From: Flavobacterium crocinum | GTDB taxonomy: Bacteria > Bacteroidota > Bacteroidia > Flavobacteriales > Flavobacteriaceae | Assembly: GCF_003122385.1 (NCBI RefSeq) | Contig: NZ_CP029255.1 | Coordinates: 4,960,001-5,024,000 of the forward strand | Reading direction: 5' to 3' | Length of the DNA stretch: 64,000 nt | The notes under the pieces: model-generated | What the model saw: only the letters and a program-made list of their open reading frames with translations | What the model was told of the DNA's origin: nothing | Databases searched by the model: none | Translations under genes and position numbers: made by a program | Part shown: positions 44,198 to 54,096 of the stretch, piece by piece | Layout: each line of letters starts with the position of its first letter | Position numbering within the stretch: the first letter of the stretch is position 1

Positions 44198-45442
44198 TTA
44201 TTTAATTTCGCTCATTATCTGTTTTGCTTTAGCAGACTGCATCGAAACAAAATAATTAAACGCTTGATCGAGTTTTTTCTGGGCATCGACATTACCTTTT
44301 TTCTGTACGCGTAAATCATACAATTTGCTGATATCGGGAAAAACATTTTCTGTACTTTTTACTCCGGCAAAAGCTTTTATTTTTTCGATATAGGAATATC
44401 CAAATTCAACAGTTGGTTCAAACATAGTTCCTTCTCCGAAATCATTCCACGTAATCAATTGAAGGTAATTGATATTGGCATTTTGTGCTAAAGCAAGCGT
44501 AGCATCTAAAGTTGCTCCATTGTTATGTTCGATTGTCCATCCAATTGCCGCTCCGCCTCCACCTTCAGCATAAAAATCTTTAAACCCAGGATAAGCGCTT
44601 CCCATTGCAACTCCCAATTTTGGTTTGGTATTGGTATAAAAATTAGTCAAATAACTATTGTCTTTATAAACCCATGCATACTCTCCCGCAGCATTATCCC
44701 CTGCTTTAGATGAATGATCCCAAAGGGTTAAAAATGTTGGTTTTGTAGTTAAAGTTCCGAATACATTCGTCCATTCAGCAGCAGTCTGTAGGACAATTGG
44801 ACCAAAATTCATTAGAAGAGGTTTTCCATTAATTTTGATATAATTAGCATCAGTAAAATAATTATTTTGTACATAAGCTAAATCTGTTTTTGCCGCGCTG
44901 GTTACCGAAATTGCTTTTCCAGCATTGACTACATTGGTTAAAAATCGGTCTTCATAAACGATCGCATATTCTAAACCTACTTTATCCAGCATTGCAATTA
45001 ACTGCTCTGTATTTTCTTTGACCATGCGGTAATCATTTACATCATAGGTGCCGTACCAATCGATCAGAATACCATCAATTCCTGAATATTTCATCAGTAA
45101 TAAATGATTTTCTATCACATTTTTATCGCCTGAATGATAAGGCCCAATCAGCGGATAATAATAAGATGCAATTTCTCTACGGCCGTTTGCTCCTACATTG
45201 TTCGGATTTTTGTTGGCCATTGTCCAGTGATATCCCCATTTTTTATCGGCACTGCTTTCGTTGGTTTCAAACCACGGCATGTAATGCATATAAATTTTGG
45301 TACTGTTGGTTTTCTCAATCGCAACAGGTGCTGTTTTTTCCGGTTCTGTTGGTTTATCTGAGCCTTTGTCATCGCTGCTGCATCCGGCAACCATCACAAT
45401 ATTCATTAAACCAAAAACCAATGATGTGATATATCTTTTCAT
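44198..45442 (-). CDS. GH71/GH99-like glycoside hydrolase lipoprotein
   Basis: 414 residues, lipobox MVAGC (Cys21), with an acidic Ser/Lys/Glu linker as in surface-exposed Bacteroidetes lipoproteins. A TIM-barrel enzyme: IYMHYMPWFET (50-60) opens strand 1, GILIDWYG (124-131) carries a likely catalytic or substrate Asp, and TWNDFGEGTMFEP (331-343) is the signature shared by GH71 and GH99. GH71 cleaves alpha-1,3-glucan and GH99 cleaves alpha-mannans internally. Beside GH97 and no mannosidase, alpha-1,3-glucan is the better guess. It follows a terminator-like hairpin after susD. Confidence 0.85.
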   Translation of the reverse strand: MKRYITSLVFGLMNIVMVAGCSSDDKGSDKPTEPEKTAPVAIEKTNSTKIYMHYMPWFETNESSADKKWGYHWTMANKNPNNVGANGRREIASYYYPLIGPYHSGDKNVIENHLLLMKYSGIDGILIDWYGTYDVNDYRMVKENTEQLIAMLDKVGLEYAIVYEDRFLTNVVNAGKAISVTSAAKTDLAYVQNNYFTDANYIKINGKPLLMNFGPIVLQTAAEWTNVFGTLTTKPTFLTLWDHSSKAGDNAAGEYAWVYKDNSYLTNFYTNTKPKLGVAMGSAYPGFKDFYAEGGGGAAIGWTIEHNNGATLDATLALAQNANINYLQLITWNDFGEGTMFEPTVEFGYSYIEKIKAFAGVKSTENVFPDISKLYDLRVQKKGNVDAQKKLDQAFNYFVSMQSAKAKQIMSEIK

Positions 45443-45512
45443 ATTGTTGTGCTTTATATTTTGTTTTTGCCACAGATTATAAAAATTACAAGGATTTTAT
45501 TCTTGGGTAATT

Positions 45513-45604
45513 TATTTCACGCAGATTTAAAAAAGATTTAAGCAGATTCTTTTTTATGATATTTAAATTTAAATCTGCTTTAATCTGCAGAATCTGCGTG
45601 AAAT
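45513..45604. repeat. Inverted repeat of GCAGATT words
   Basis: TATTTCACGCAGATTTAAAA and onward (45513-45548) faces AAATCTGCTTTAATCTGCAG (45570-45589) and AATCTGCGTGAAATA. It is almost identical in design to the inner arms at 19677-19773. It lies between the GH71/99-like gene and susD, upstream of the hydrolase genes. Confidence 0.85.
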
Positions 45605-45672
45605 AAAATCACTTTTTAAATCCTAAAATTCAGTAATCAACCTTTTAGCATCTGTTGCAAAAAATTAAAAAC

Positions 45673-45713
45673 ATGTCAGCCTTCCACGACTAACCAACAT
45701 GGAAGACTGACAT
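45673..45713 (-). terminator. Terminator just after susD, inside the locus
   Basis: ATGTCAGCCTTCCA (45673-45686) pairs with TGGAAGACTGACAT (45700-45713) with one mismatch. On the minus strand it is followed by GTTTTTAATTTTTT. It starts 10 bp after the susD stop and would reduce read-through into the hydrolase genes. Confidence 0.75.
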
Positions 45714-45722
45714 TCTAGTAAC

Positions 45723-47234
45723 CTAATTTGGATACCCAGGATTTTGTTTTAAGTTTTTATTTGTTGTTAAAACAGTGCTTGGAATTGGGAAAATCGCTCT
45801 GTATTTCTCTGTTGCTCCTTTTGACCACCAAGGCAGGAAGAATGTTCCGAAACGAATATTGTCTGTTCTTCTTCTTCCTTCGAAAGTGAACTCTTTCAAC
45901 AATTCCTGATCAATAAAGGCCAAATCAATTGTTGTTGGCATTTCTTCTCCAGCGCGTGCAGTCACTTGTTGTACAAATGGTCTTGCCAAATCCGGAGAAC
46001 CTAAACGCACATAACATTCTGCCTGCATCATTAAGATTTCTGAATAACGAATCAATACAAAATCGTGATCACGCTCCCATTGTTCTCCTGCTTTCATTTC
46101 GTATTTAGCCAAACGTACTCCTTCATTTTCTTTAGCATCTTCTAAACTTGTCAGATTCTCAGTATAAGTTAATGGCTCTCCATTATCCATAATAATTACA
46201 GAACCTGTTGCCAGATTGATCTGATCGCCTTCCAGCATACATTTTTTTCTTTTGTCTGTATCGGCGAAAGCAGAATAAACTCCAGGCTGCGCGCACATTC
46301 CGTTAGCACTCCATGGATAATTGTTTGGTATTGCGGAAATAGCCAGTTTTTGATTATAATGTGCAGACATTGAATTCATATAGTTTCCAACTGTTCCTGC
46401 TTTTGAATCGTAAGGAATAGCAAAAATAATTTCAGGCGAAGTCTGATTCTCTGTTATGAAATTGGCAAAGAAATCCGGTGTTAAACTATAACCTGTAACT
46501 TTCTGACAAGCATCTAAACAATCCTGCCAGCGTGCCACACCAATAAATGCTTCTGAATTAAGATATAATCTTGCCAGAATTGAATAAGCAACATTTCTGG
46601 TCAATTTAGAATATACCACATTTGGATTTAGATGCGGAATCGCATCTGTCAATTCTTTTTCAACAAAATCGTAAACCTGTTTTCTGGTTGAATTCGAAGG
46701 CAGATCTGTGTCTTCAAAATTGGTTACGATTGGCACATTTCCAAATAAATCCAAAAGATTGTAATAGTAATAAGCTCTAAGCGCTTTTAATTCGGCAAAA
46801 ATGGGCTCTTTAGCTTTATCAGACAAAGAAGATTTATTTACCTGATAAATGATAGCATTAATCTTGGCAATTCCGGTATAATTGTAACGCCAGGCCGAAA
46901 GAATCATTCTGTTGTCTGCTTTCCAGGTATGTTTTTGCGCATCCTGATATTGACCTCCATCATACCAGTTGGTTCCTCTGGTTGGAATTGTAGCTTCGTC
47001 TGAAACTACTTCATTCAAAAAGAAAACATATTCGCAAGTTGGATAGTTGTTTGAAATTCCGTCGGCAAAACCTCTTAGAGATGAATAAGCTCCACCCACA
47101 AGTGCGTCAACTTCTTTGGTGGTATTTCCAAAATTTCCATCTTCAACTCTATCATACAACTGTTCATCCAAATCAGTACATGACACCGCAAAAAACATGC
47201 TTAAAAGTATGGCTGCTGTTATTTTGATTTTCAT
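45723..47234 (-). CDS. susD: SusD/RagB family glycan-binding lipoprotein
   Basis: 503 residues, lipobox FAVSC (Cys19). The N-terminal SusD-like domain (about 25-230) holds the TPR helices (AELKALRAYYYYNLLDLFGNVP, NVAYSILARLYLNSEAF). The C-terminal RagB/SusD domain ends EFTFEGRRRTDNIRFG and FPIPSTVLTTNKNLKQNPGY, the standard closing motif. It is the lid over the SusC pore that binds oligosaccharides at the cell surface. 27 bp after susC. The terminator downstream may set its ratio to the enzymes. Confidence 0.97.
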   Translation of the reverse strand: MKIKITAAILLSMFFAVSCTDLDEQLYDRVEDGNFGNTTKEVDALVGGAYSSLRGFADGISNNYPTCEYVFFLNEVVSDEATIPTRGTNWYDGGQYQDAQKHTWKADNRMILSAWRYNYTGIAKINAIIYQVNKSSLSDKAKEPIFAELKALRAYYYYNLLDLFGNVPIVTNFEDTDLPSNSTRKQVYDFVEKELTDAIPHLNPNVVYSKLTRNVAYSILARLYLNSEAFIGVARWQDCLDACQKVTGYSLTPDFFANFITENQTSPEIIFAIPYDSKAGTVGNYMNSMSAHYNQKLAISAIPNNYPWSANGMCAQPGVYSAFADTDKRKKCMLEGDQINLATGSVIIMDNGEPLTYTENLTSLEDAKENEGVRLAKYEMKAGEQWERDHDFVLIRYSEILMMQAECYVRLGSPDLARPFVQQVTARAGEEMPTTIDLAFIDQELLKEFTFEGRRRTDNIRFGTFFLPWWSKGATEKYRAIFPIPSTVLTTNKNLKQNPGYPN

Positions 47235-47261
47235 TTTTAATATTTTAGGTTATCAATTCGC

Positions 47262-50200
47262 TTAGTTATTCAGCGTAAAATTTAATCCAACAGAAATTGT
47301 TGTTGGTCTAGGATAATTGTTATATCTGTCAATTCCAGGAGCAGCCAATCCAGTTGTGTCCATAACTCCGGTCTGATTAATTCCGTCCTGAGCATTTAAT
47401 CCAATCTCCGGATCTACACCTTTATAACTTGTGAATACAAAAAGGTTTTCTCCCATTACATAGAATCTTACTTTAGATTTTTTGTATTTCAATGGCAAAG
47501 TATACCCTAGAGATAAAGTTTGAATTCTAAAGAACGAAGCATCTTCTATCCAATAATCAGAATATTTTGGAGCAGAAGTGATACCGCTGCTTAAGAAATC
47601 ATCCGGCACATTAAATGATGGTAATCTGTTAGGATCGTTTAACATCATGTTGGTTGCATTTAAAGCTTTTTGTCCAAACATTCCATATCCTGAAATTCCA
47701 AGATCAAAATTTCCATAAGTAAAATTCATCGCAAGACCTAAAGTTAAATCCGGCTGAATATTTCCTAAGTCTGTTTTATCAGCATCAACCAAAGCGCTTT
47801 CTTGTACAACCTGTCCAGAAGCATTGTAATATTGTATTTTACCATCCGCATCTAAACCTGCATTTCTGAATCCCCAGAAAGTCCCAACCGGATATCCTTC
47901 AGCAATAATCTGAGAATATTGTCCGGACATTCCAGCTAAACCATGTAAAGAACCACTGTAGATTACATCAGTTTTATAAGTTGGATTCGAAAGTTTTTCG
48001 ATTTTCTGAACGTTATGTCCTAAAGTCAAATTGGCATTCCAGTTGAATTTATCTCCTTTAATGATATCTGCATTTAATGTCAATTCCACACCTTTGTTCG
48101 ACATTTCACCTACGTTAGCCAACATAGTTCCCACTAAATACGGAGGCTGAGGCACTTCATAAGTGTACAATAAATCTTTTGTTGTTTTAGAATAATATTC
48201 GAAAGATCCTGTAATTCTGTTGAAAAGGCCGAAGTCAAAACCAACGTTAATTTGCTCTGTAGATTCCCATTTCAAATCAGGATTTGGGTTTTGTTTTGGC
48301 GAATAAGCCAAGCTCCATGTTTTAGTAACTGGATCGTAGTAACTGTCGTTTCCAACTCCTAAAATAGAAAGCGATTTGTACTCTCCAATTCCGTCCTGAT
48401 TACCTGTAACTCCGTAACCCACTCTCAATTTCAAGTTGTCTAACCAGCCTTTTGAAGATTCCATAAAATCTTCGTTAGAAATTCTCCACGCTGCAGAAGC
48501 AGAAGGGAAAGTTCCCCACTTATTGTTTTCACCAAAACGGCTTGATCCGTCACGTCTTACAGTTGCGGTCAATAAATATTTACCATCGTAACCGTAGTTA
48601 GCACGAGCATAAAAAGAAACTAAATTTGATTTTCCTTTGTATGAATACACGTCTCCCAAACGATAATTGTAACCTGCTCCTAAATTATTGTAGCTGAAAG
48701 CATCTGTTACGAAACCGCCTCTTTGTGCTCCGAATCCTTCGTAGATATTTTCCAGATAAGAATATCCGGCTAAAGCGCTGATGTTATGTTTATCAATTAT
48801 TTTACTGTAATTCACATAAAGTTCTCCTTGCGCATTGGTGTATTCTGCATAAGTTCTTTGTGCAAAACCACCTTCAGTCTGACCTTCCATAACGGCATAA
48901 GATGGTTTGTACGTTCCTCCTTTTACGGCATTGTGCTCTAACGAAATATTGGCTGTAGCCGTAAAATCGTTTAAGAATTTCACATCTGTTTTGAAATAAC
49001 CTAAAAGTCTGTGTCTTTCATTATCAAATGTTCTGTTGGTTAAAATCTCCACAGGGTTTTGATAAATATTTCCTGTTACAGAAGAAAATGATCCATCTTC
49101 GTTGTAAACCGGAATTGTTGGATTTAAGTTATAAGCTCTTTCAAAAATTCTGTAATCAATTGGGTGCCATTTGTCGATATTCGCAAATAATCCCATATCA
49201 AATTTTACATCTTTGTTATCTCCAAGAAACTGATAAGCGCTAACATTTCCGCTGATTCTTTCCAATCCGGATTTTTTGATAACACCTTCATTATTTAAAT
49301 ATCCGATAGAAGTTCTAAAACCACTGTCTGCTTTACCGGAATTGATGCTTAAAGTATGAGATTGAGAAATCGCTGTCTGCTCGATTGCTTTCTGCCAATT
49401 GGTATTTCCACCGTAATCTACAGCATCTGCATTTCCTGTCTGACGAACATAACCTCTCCATTGATTGGCTGATAATAGATCTAAATTATCTGTTACGTAA
49501 CCAATGCTTGATAAACCATTATAAGTTACAGAAACTCCTTTAGTTCCCGATTTAGTTGTAATCATAATTACCCCATTTGCTCCTCTGGAACCATAAATTG
49601 CTGTTGCAGAAGCATCTTTCAAAACGTCAACCGATTTAATATCTGCCGGCTGTACCACGTTGATATCTACACCTGCAATACCATCCACTACAATCAACGG
49701 ACTATTGCTTGCCGTTAAAGAAGTTCCTCCACGAAGACGGATTGTAGAACCTGCTGCAGGATCTCCGGAAGGACGAATGATATTTAAACCTGCTACTTTT
49801 CCTTGTAAAACCTGCTCTGTAGAAGAAATAGTTCCTTTTACTAAATCATCGGCTCCAACAGTTGAAACAGCTCCGGTTAAATCTGATTTTTTTACTTTAC
49901 CGTACCCTACAGAAACTACCTGAACTTCTGCCAGCGCGTAACCGTCATTTTGCAAACGCACATCGTAATTTGAAGTATTGGCAGTAATCTGAACTTTCTG
50001 TGTAGTGGCTCCAATAAAAGAAACTTCGATTGCACCTCCTACGGCTACCTGAAGACTAAATTTACCATCAAAATCTGTTGTAGTTCCGTTTTTTGTTCCT
50101 ACTTCAATGATAGAAGCTCCCGGCAAAACGTTGCCTGTATTGTCGTAAACGGTTCCTGATATTTGTTTTTTCCCTTGTGCAAATAAACCAGCAGAAAGAA

Positions 50201-50279
50201 AAAGCATAAATATCATCAATACCGCTGCTTTAGCAGTCCACATTTGATGCAGGACGCTTTTTGTATTTTTACTATTCAT
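47262..50279 (-). CDS. susC: SusC/RagA family TonB-linked outer-membrane transporter
   Basis: 1005 residues, normal for SusC. Signal peptide to about residue 34 (ending SAGLFAQ). The carboxypeptidase-regulatory-like domain is at 36-115 (ISGTVYDNTGNVLPGASI). The plug at about 120-245 includes GTISSTEQVLQGKVAGLNI, SPLIVVDGI and the SusC signature VLKDASATAIYGSRGANGV. A 22-strand barrel ends ATTISVGLNFTLNN. It imports oligosaccharides across the outer membrane using TonB/ExbBD energy. Upstream gap of 122 bp to the DUF4961-like gene. Confidence 0.97.
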   Translation of the reverse strand: MNSKNTKSVLHQMWTAKAAVLMIFMLFLSAGLFAQGKKQISGTVYDNTGNVLPGASIIEVGTKNGTTTDFDGKFSLQVAVGGAIEVSFIGATTQKVQITANTSNYDVRLQNDGYALAEVQVVSVGYGKVKKSDLTGAVSTVGADDLVKGTISSTEQVLQGKVAGLNIIRPSGDPAAGSTIRLRGGTSLTASNSPLIVVDGIAGVDINVVQPADIKSVDVLKDASATAIYGSRGANGVIMITTKSGTKGVSVTYNGLSSIGYVTDNLDLLSANQWRGYVRQTGNADAVDYGGNTNWQKAIEQTAISQSHTLSINSGKADSGFRTSIGYLNNEGVIKKSGLERISGNVSAYQFLGDNKDVKFDMGLFANIDKWHPIDYRIFERAYNLNPTIPVYNEDGSFSSVTGNIYQNPVEILTNRTFDNERHRLLGYFKTDVKFLNDFTATANISLEHNAVKGGTYKPSYAVMEGQTEGGFAQRTYAEYTNAQGELYVNYSKIIDKHNISALAGYSYLENIYEGFGAQRGGFVTDAFSYNNLGAGYNYRLGDVYSYKGKSNLVSFYARANYGYDGKYLLTATVRRDGSSRFGENNKWGTFPSASAAWRISNEDFMESSKGWLDNLKLRVGYGVTGNQDGIGEYKSLSILGVGNDSYYDPVTKTWSLAYSPKQNPNPDLKWESTEQINVGFDFGLFNRITGSFEYYSKTTKDLLYTYEVPQPPYLVGTMLANVGEMSNKGVELTLNADIIKGDKFNWNANLTLGHNVQKIEKLSNPTYKTDVIYSGSLHGLAGMSGQYSQIIAEGYPVGTFWGFRNAGLDADGKIQYYNASGQVVQESALVDADKTDLGNIQPDLTLGLAMNFTYGNFDLGISGYGMFGQKALNATNMMLNDPNRLPSFNVPDDFLSSGITSAPKYSDYWIEDASFFRIQTLSLGYTLPLKYKKSKVRFYVMGENLFVFTSYKGVDPEIGLNAQDGINQTGVMDTTGLAAPGIDRYNNYPRPTTISVGLNFTLNN

Positions 50280-50401
50280 ATGAAACTATTTATTGTTTTT
50301 TTATATGTCATATGTAATTCGCATATCAACTATTGGTTTTACTACCAACTTTTCATTTATGCTCATTTCATTAGAATTGGTGTTTTAATTTAATAGTGAA
50401 T

Positions 50402-51484
50402 TTATTTGTCTAAAGTCTTAAGCGGAATTGTAGTATCTGAAATCGTTTTGTCTTTATTGTCTTTTACCAAAACGTGGATTTCGCTTAAATTCGGAAGGCC
50501 GTTTAGTTCTGAAACTAAATTCACAAAGCCTTTAATTTCCGTTGTTCCTCCAGAAAACTCACCTGAGAATGTTTTTGTTCCTGCCGTGATTGTGTAAAGC
50601 AATTTGTTTACGCCCACTTCGTTATTTTTTCTAGACATCCCAAGAAAATCTTTCTGACTAATTTGCAATGGAAAAAAGCTGAAGCTTGGCGGCGGCGGCG
50701 GAATAAATTCTCCTGCATAAATAATCTGATCACCGGAATTTGTTGTCCAGTCTTTTGCTACCATCAGGAAAGTAATGTTTTCCATAACAAAACCTGCCGG
50801 CGGATTATAATACTGCTGCGGAATTAAATCCATTCTATAAAAACCATTTCCTAGATCTTTCAATTTTGTTTTTTCAGATACATCCGGAAGCCATGCCTGA
50901 TACTCTTGTAAAACTGCCCAATTGTTTAGACCACTATGAAAATGAACACTTGGAACACCTGCAAAACCATCTTTTAAATTTGAATTGAATAAAATACTAA
51001 CCGGTTTATCTATCAAAGGTTTTGACGGATACGATCTGATTAATTCATTTGCTGTATAAAAAGAAGAAAAATCAGTGTAAGGCATATTAGCTACATCACT
51101 TTGTTTCGATCCGTTAAAGTTTTTTAAACGAAACCAAAAGCCTGCACTTGCAGCAATTTCAGCCGGAGTTTTAGAAAAATAAACCGTTGGAGTTAAAGTA
51201 AAACTCCAGATTTTATTTCCTTCATATTTCAGTTTTGCAAAGCTCGAAGAATGTTCCCAGTTTCCTGCATCCGGTTCAGATGGAGACCAGATCCAGATGT
51301 ATAAATCTTCTGTTTCTGCAAATGTAGTTCCTGATAAATCAAAATACCACGTAACTTGTTCATCATATTTGTACACAACAGGATACGATGACATTGGCCC
51401 TACAGCTCCGGCAGCCTCTTGTGCCTGAATAAAATTAGGAGCCATCAACAAGGCAAGTAAAATTGTATATATAAACTTTTTCAT
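50402..51484 (-). CDS. SusE/F-like secreted glycan-binding protein (DUF4961 type)
   Basis: 360 residues, signal peptide ending at FIQAQ (about 22) with no lipobox Cys, so periplasmic or membrane-associated by other means. Several beta-sandwich segments: WYFDLSGTTFAETEDLYIWIW near 46-66, VHFHSGLNNW near 181-190, and a PPPPP linker near 265 leading to an IG-like end. The Trp- and Tyr-rich faces suggest starch/glucan-binding modules. I associate this arrangement with DUF4961, seen beside DUF5004 in Bacteroidetes loci, by recall. It lies 8 bp after the DUF5004 gene. Confidence 0.75.
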   Translation of the reverse strand: MKKFIYTILLALLMAPNFIQAQEAAGAVGPMSSYPVVYKYDEQVTWYFDLSGTTFAETEDLYIWIWSPSEPDAGNWEHSSSFAKLKYEGNKIWSFTLTPTVYFSKTPAEIAASAGFWFRLKNFNGSKQSDVANMPYTDFSSFYTANELIRSYPSKPLIDKPVSILFNSNLKDGFAGVPSVHFHSGLNNWAVLQEYQAWLPDVSEKTKLKDLGNGFYRMDLIPQQYYNPPAGFVMENITFLMVAKDWTTNSGDQIIYAGEFIPPPPPSFSFFPLQISQKDFLGMSRKNNEVGVNKLLYTITAGTKTFSGEFSGGTTEIKGFVNLVSELNGLPNLSEIHVLVKDNKDKTISDTTIPLKTLDK

Positions 51485-51492
51485 ATTACTTT

Positions 51493-52014
51493 TTAATTAA
51501 TAGCATTTAATTTAAAGATGTAAGACACAAATGGAGTACCGCCTGAAGAACGCACTAACTGAAGCTGCATTTCTTCATTTTTCCCAGGAACAGACATTAA
51601 TCGAAGTTCATCTGTTTTCTGCGTTTTTTGTGCATCACTGTACAGATAGATTTTTGTTGCACGGTCATTTGTTTGTTGGAAATCTGAACTTAGTTCCCAA
51701 TACCCTTTTGGAGCAAATAAAGGCGGAACATTTCCAGTTACTTCATAACTTGTTGGCCTGTTTTTTTCATCTACGTTAAAGTTGATTTTAAAATCTTCGT
51801 AGTTAAAATAAGTGCTCAAGTTTTCTTCACTCGGTTCGATCTTATTTGCTTTCGCAGTTTCATCGACCATTTTCAAATTTGCTAATTGCCAATTGCCATT
51901 TACTTTCTCATAAATAGTAATCGGATCTACGTAGCTTCCATCTTCTGTGTTGTCACAACTAAGTGCAAAAAAACACATTAAAAGAGCTAACCAATAAAAG
52001 CTTTTACATTTCAT
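51493..52014 (-). CDS. DUF5004-type lipoprotein, first gene of the locus
   Basis: 173 residues, lipobox FALSC (Cys20). One beta-barrel-like domain: NGNWQLANLKMVDETAK (lipocalin-like start), YFNYEDFKINFNVDE, APKGYWELSSDFQ, and the C-terminal MQLQLVRSSGGTPFVSYIFKL. DUF5004 proteins are found in SusCD loci and look like lipocalin-type ligand binders. It is cotranscribed with the DUF4961-like gene and faces the regulator gene across a 481-bp control region. Confidence 0.78.
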   Translation of the reverse strand: MKCKSFYWLALLMCFFALSCDNTEDGSYVDPITIYEKVNGNWQLANLKMVDETAKANKIEPSEENLSTYFNYEDFKINFNVDEKNRPTSYEVTGNVPPLFAPKGYWELSSDFQQTNDRATKIYLYSDAQKTQKTDELRLMSVPGKNEEMQLQLVRSSGGTPFVSYIFKLNAIN

Positions 52015-52495
52015 AAATTTTGGTTTTTGTTAGTTTGTTACCCCTTCAAAAGGATAGAGCGAAGCTAGAAGTTAAATAAATCTTAAAAAAAATATCTGAG
52101 AAAAATCAAGATAAAATCAGAAGAATAAAAATACTAACAATTTAAAAATCAATATTTTATAATTATTTTTACAAATAAAAAATCAAGATGCTGTTTAGAT
52201 AAAAATCAGTACTTTTTTAATGGTTAAAATGACAATATGTAAAATATTTGGTATTATTTTTTCACTATACATATATATAACTGGTTTTTATTGTATAATT
52301 GCAAATAATTTACTCGTTTTTAACATTTACAGCTTATTTTTGCTTCAAAAAACTCCTTCTAAAGCGATGTTATTAAACAATTTACAAGATTCTAAGATTT
52401 TAGGTTTTATCTAATTTCAAACTTATTTTTAATTTTAAAAACGAATTAACTAACTATATCTATCAATCCATTTACTCTTAAACCAAAACCAAATC
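52015..52495. promoter_or_regulatory. Divergent control region of the polysaccharide locus
   Basis: 481 bp between the locus (minus) and its regulator (plus). It holds AAAAATCA four times (52101, 52144, 52178, 52201), twice extended to the 12-mer AAAAATCAAGAT (52101-52112, 52178-52189), with GATAAAATCAG beside one and GATAAAAATCAG beside the other. These are candidate activator sites. TATTTTTG (52335-52342) is a possible -7 box for the regulator. No gene is supported here. Confidence 0.5.
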
Positions 52496-54094
52496 ATGCG
52501 AAGAATATTGATACTGCTTTTCTTCATAGGAGGTTTTTCTCTAACTGCGAAAGAGACAAATCCTTATTTAGAAGAATTAGATCAGGTACTTTTAAAAAAA
52601 GACATCTATCTAAAAAAGAAATATCGAAAAATTGAAGTTTTAAAGAAAAATATAGCCAAGTTTACACTCAGTCAAAATAATGAAGAGTTATATAACTGTT
52701 ATATGTCACTTTTTGATGAATACAAATCTTTTAAATACGACTCGGCCTATTACTATCTGGAACAATCTAAAATCAAAGCCAAAGTTTTAAAAGATCCTAA
52801 GTTTTTATCCAAAAGCCGAATTAAAGAAGGTTTCGTATTGCTTTCCTCCGGATTATTTAAAGAAGCCATTGATACTTTAAATGTTATTGATGATACTAAA
52901 CTGGATCTCAAAAACAAATTCGAATATTATAATATAAAAGCCCGCGCTTATTATGATTTAGCCGATTACAACCGTGATCAGCGTTTTAATATTCATTATG
53001 TACAACAAGGAAATCATTTTCTGAAAAAGGCTTTAGAATTAATAGGAACCAATACTAACGAATATTGGGCTGCAGAAAGTTTGAAACGTCTTAAACAGCA
53101 AGACTGGCGTGGTGCCGAATTTGCATTTAGTTATTGGATTAATAACTATACTCTTCCTCCTGATTATTACGGAATTGCAACTTCTAGTCTTGGTTATATT
53201 TATTCGGAAAGAGGTTATACCAAAAAAGCTATTCAATATTTAGCACTGGCTGCAATCGCCGATGTCAAAAATGCGACTAAAGAAACCGTTGCACTTCGAA
53301 ATTTAGCCAATGAGCTCTTTAAAATGGGGTATTTGGAGAAAGCCAATGAATATATCAATATTGCAATGGACGATGCGACTTTTTATAATGCCAGACATCG
53401 AAAAATTGAGATTTCATCGATTCTTCCAATTATAGAAAAAGCACAGTTAAACAATGTAAAAGACAAAAATGATAAACTGGAAAAGATCATTATTCTTTTA
53501 ACCATTTTGACTGTTATCATATTTGTTTTCCTGGGAATTATCTTCAAACAATTAAAAGAGAAAAATAAAGCCCGTAAAACTATGGCGGAATCCTATTTAA
53601 AACTTCAGGAAATGAATGTAAGTTTAAGCGAAGCCAACGCCATTAAGGAGGAATATATTACGTATTTTATCAAGGCAACTTCGGTTTTCATTAATAAAAT
53701 AGATCATATTCAGAAAAGTACGCTTCATAAAATCATCACTAAAAAAACAGATGAAGTTATTGCGAGTTTAAAACGTTATAATGTAAAAGAAGAAAGGGAA
53801 AATCTATTTCACCAATTTGATGAAATCTTCTTGAGATTGTTCCCAACTTTTGTAACGGAATTCAATAAATTGTTTCCAAACGATCATAAATGTATCGTCA
53901 AAAAAGGCGAACTTTTGAATACCGAATTACGAATTTTTGCTTTGTACAGATTAGGAATTCAGGACAGCAATCAAATGGCCGAATTCCTGGAACTTTCTGT
54001 GGCTACAATCTATACGTACAAAACCAGAATCAAAAGCAAATCTGATTTTAAAGATACTTTCGAGCAGAAAATTATGGAGATAAAGACTATTTAA
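52496..54094 (+). CDS. TPR/HTH membrane regulator of the locus (DUF6377 type)
   Basis: 532 residues: signal peptide to about 20 (ending GFSLTAKE), helical TPR-like repeats in the periplasm at 25-310, one TM at about 325-347 ([20 protein letters not shown]), a coiled coil, and a C-terminal LuxR-like HTH (about 470-525) with [29 protein letters not shown]. This layout matches DUF6377 proteins that sense a glycan signal and act on neighbouring SusCD genes. Its divergent placement supports control of the locus, which remains inferred. Confidence 0.85.
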   Translation: MRRILILLFFIGGFSLTAKETNPYLEELDQVLLKKDIYLKKKYRKIEVLKKNIAKFTLSQNNEELYNCYMSLFDEYKSFKYDSAYYYLEQSKIKAKVLKDPKFLSKSRIKEGFVLLSSGLFKEAIDTLNVIDDTKLDLKNKFEYYNIKARAYYDLADYNRDQRFNIHYVQQGNHFLKKALELIGTNTNEYWAAESLKRLKQQDWRGAEFAFSYWINNYTLPPDYYGIATSSLGYIYSERGYTKKAIQYLALAAIADVKNATKETVALRNLANELFKMGYLEKANEYINIAMDDATFYNARHRKIEISSILPIIEKAQLNNVKDKNDKLEKIIILLTILTVIIFVFLGIIFKQLKEKNKARKTMAESYLKLQEMNVSLSEANAIKEEYITYFIKATSVFINKIDHIQKSTLHKIITKKTDEVIASLKRYNVKEERENLFHQFDEIFLRLFPTFVTEFNKLFPNDHKCIVKKGELLNTELRIFALYRLGIQDSNQMAEFLELSVATIYTYKTRIKSKSDFKDTFEQKIMEIKTI

Positions 54095-54096
54095 GA

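Noticed and set aside
45134..45482. Several plus-strand ORFs over the GH71/99-like gene start
   Set aside because: Complementary shadows of the signal peptide and linker. They have no initiation context.
52220..52414. 64-aa hydrophobic ORF between DUF5004 and the regulator
   Set aside because: Compositionally like the AT-rich control region. It overlaps promoter and repeat candidates, has no promoter fit, and is less likely than regulatory DNA.
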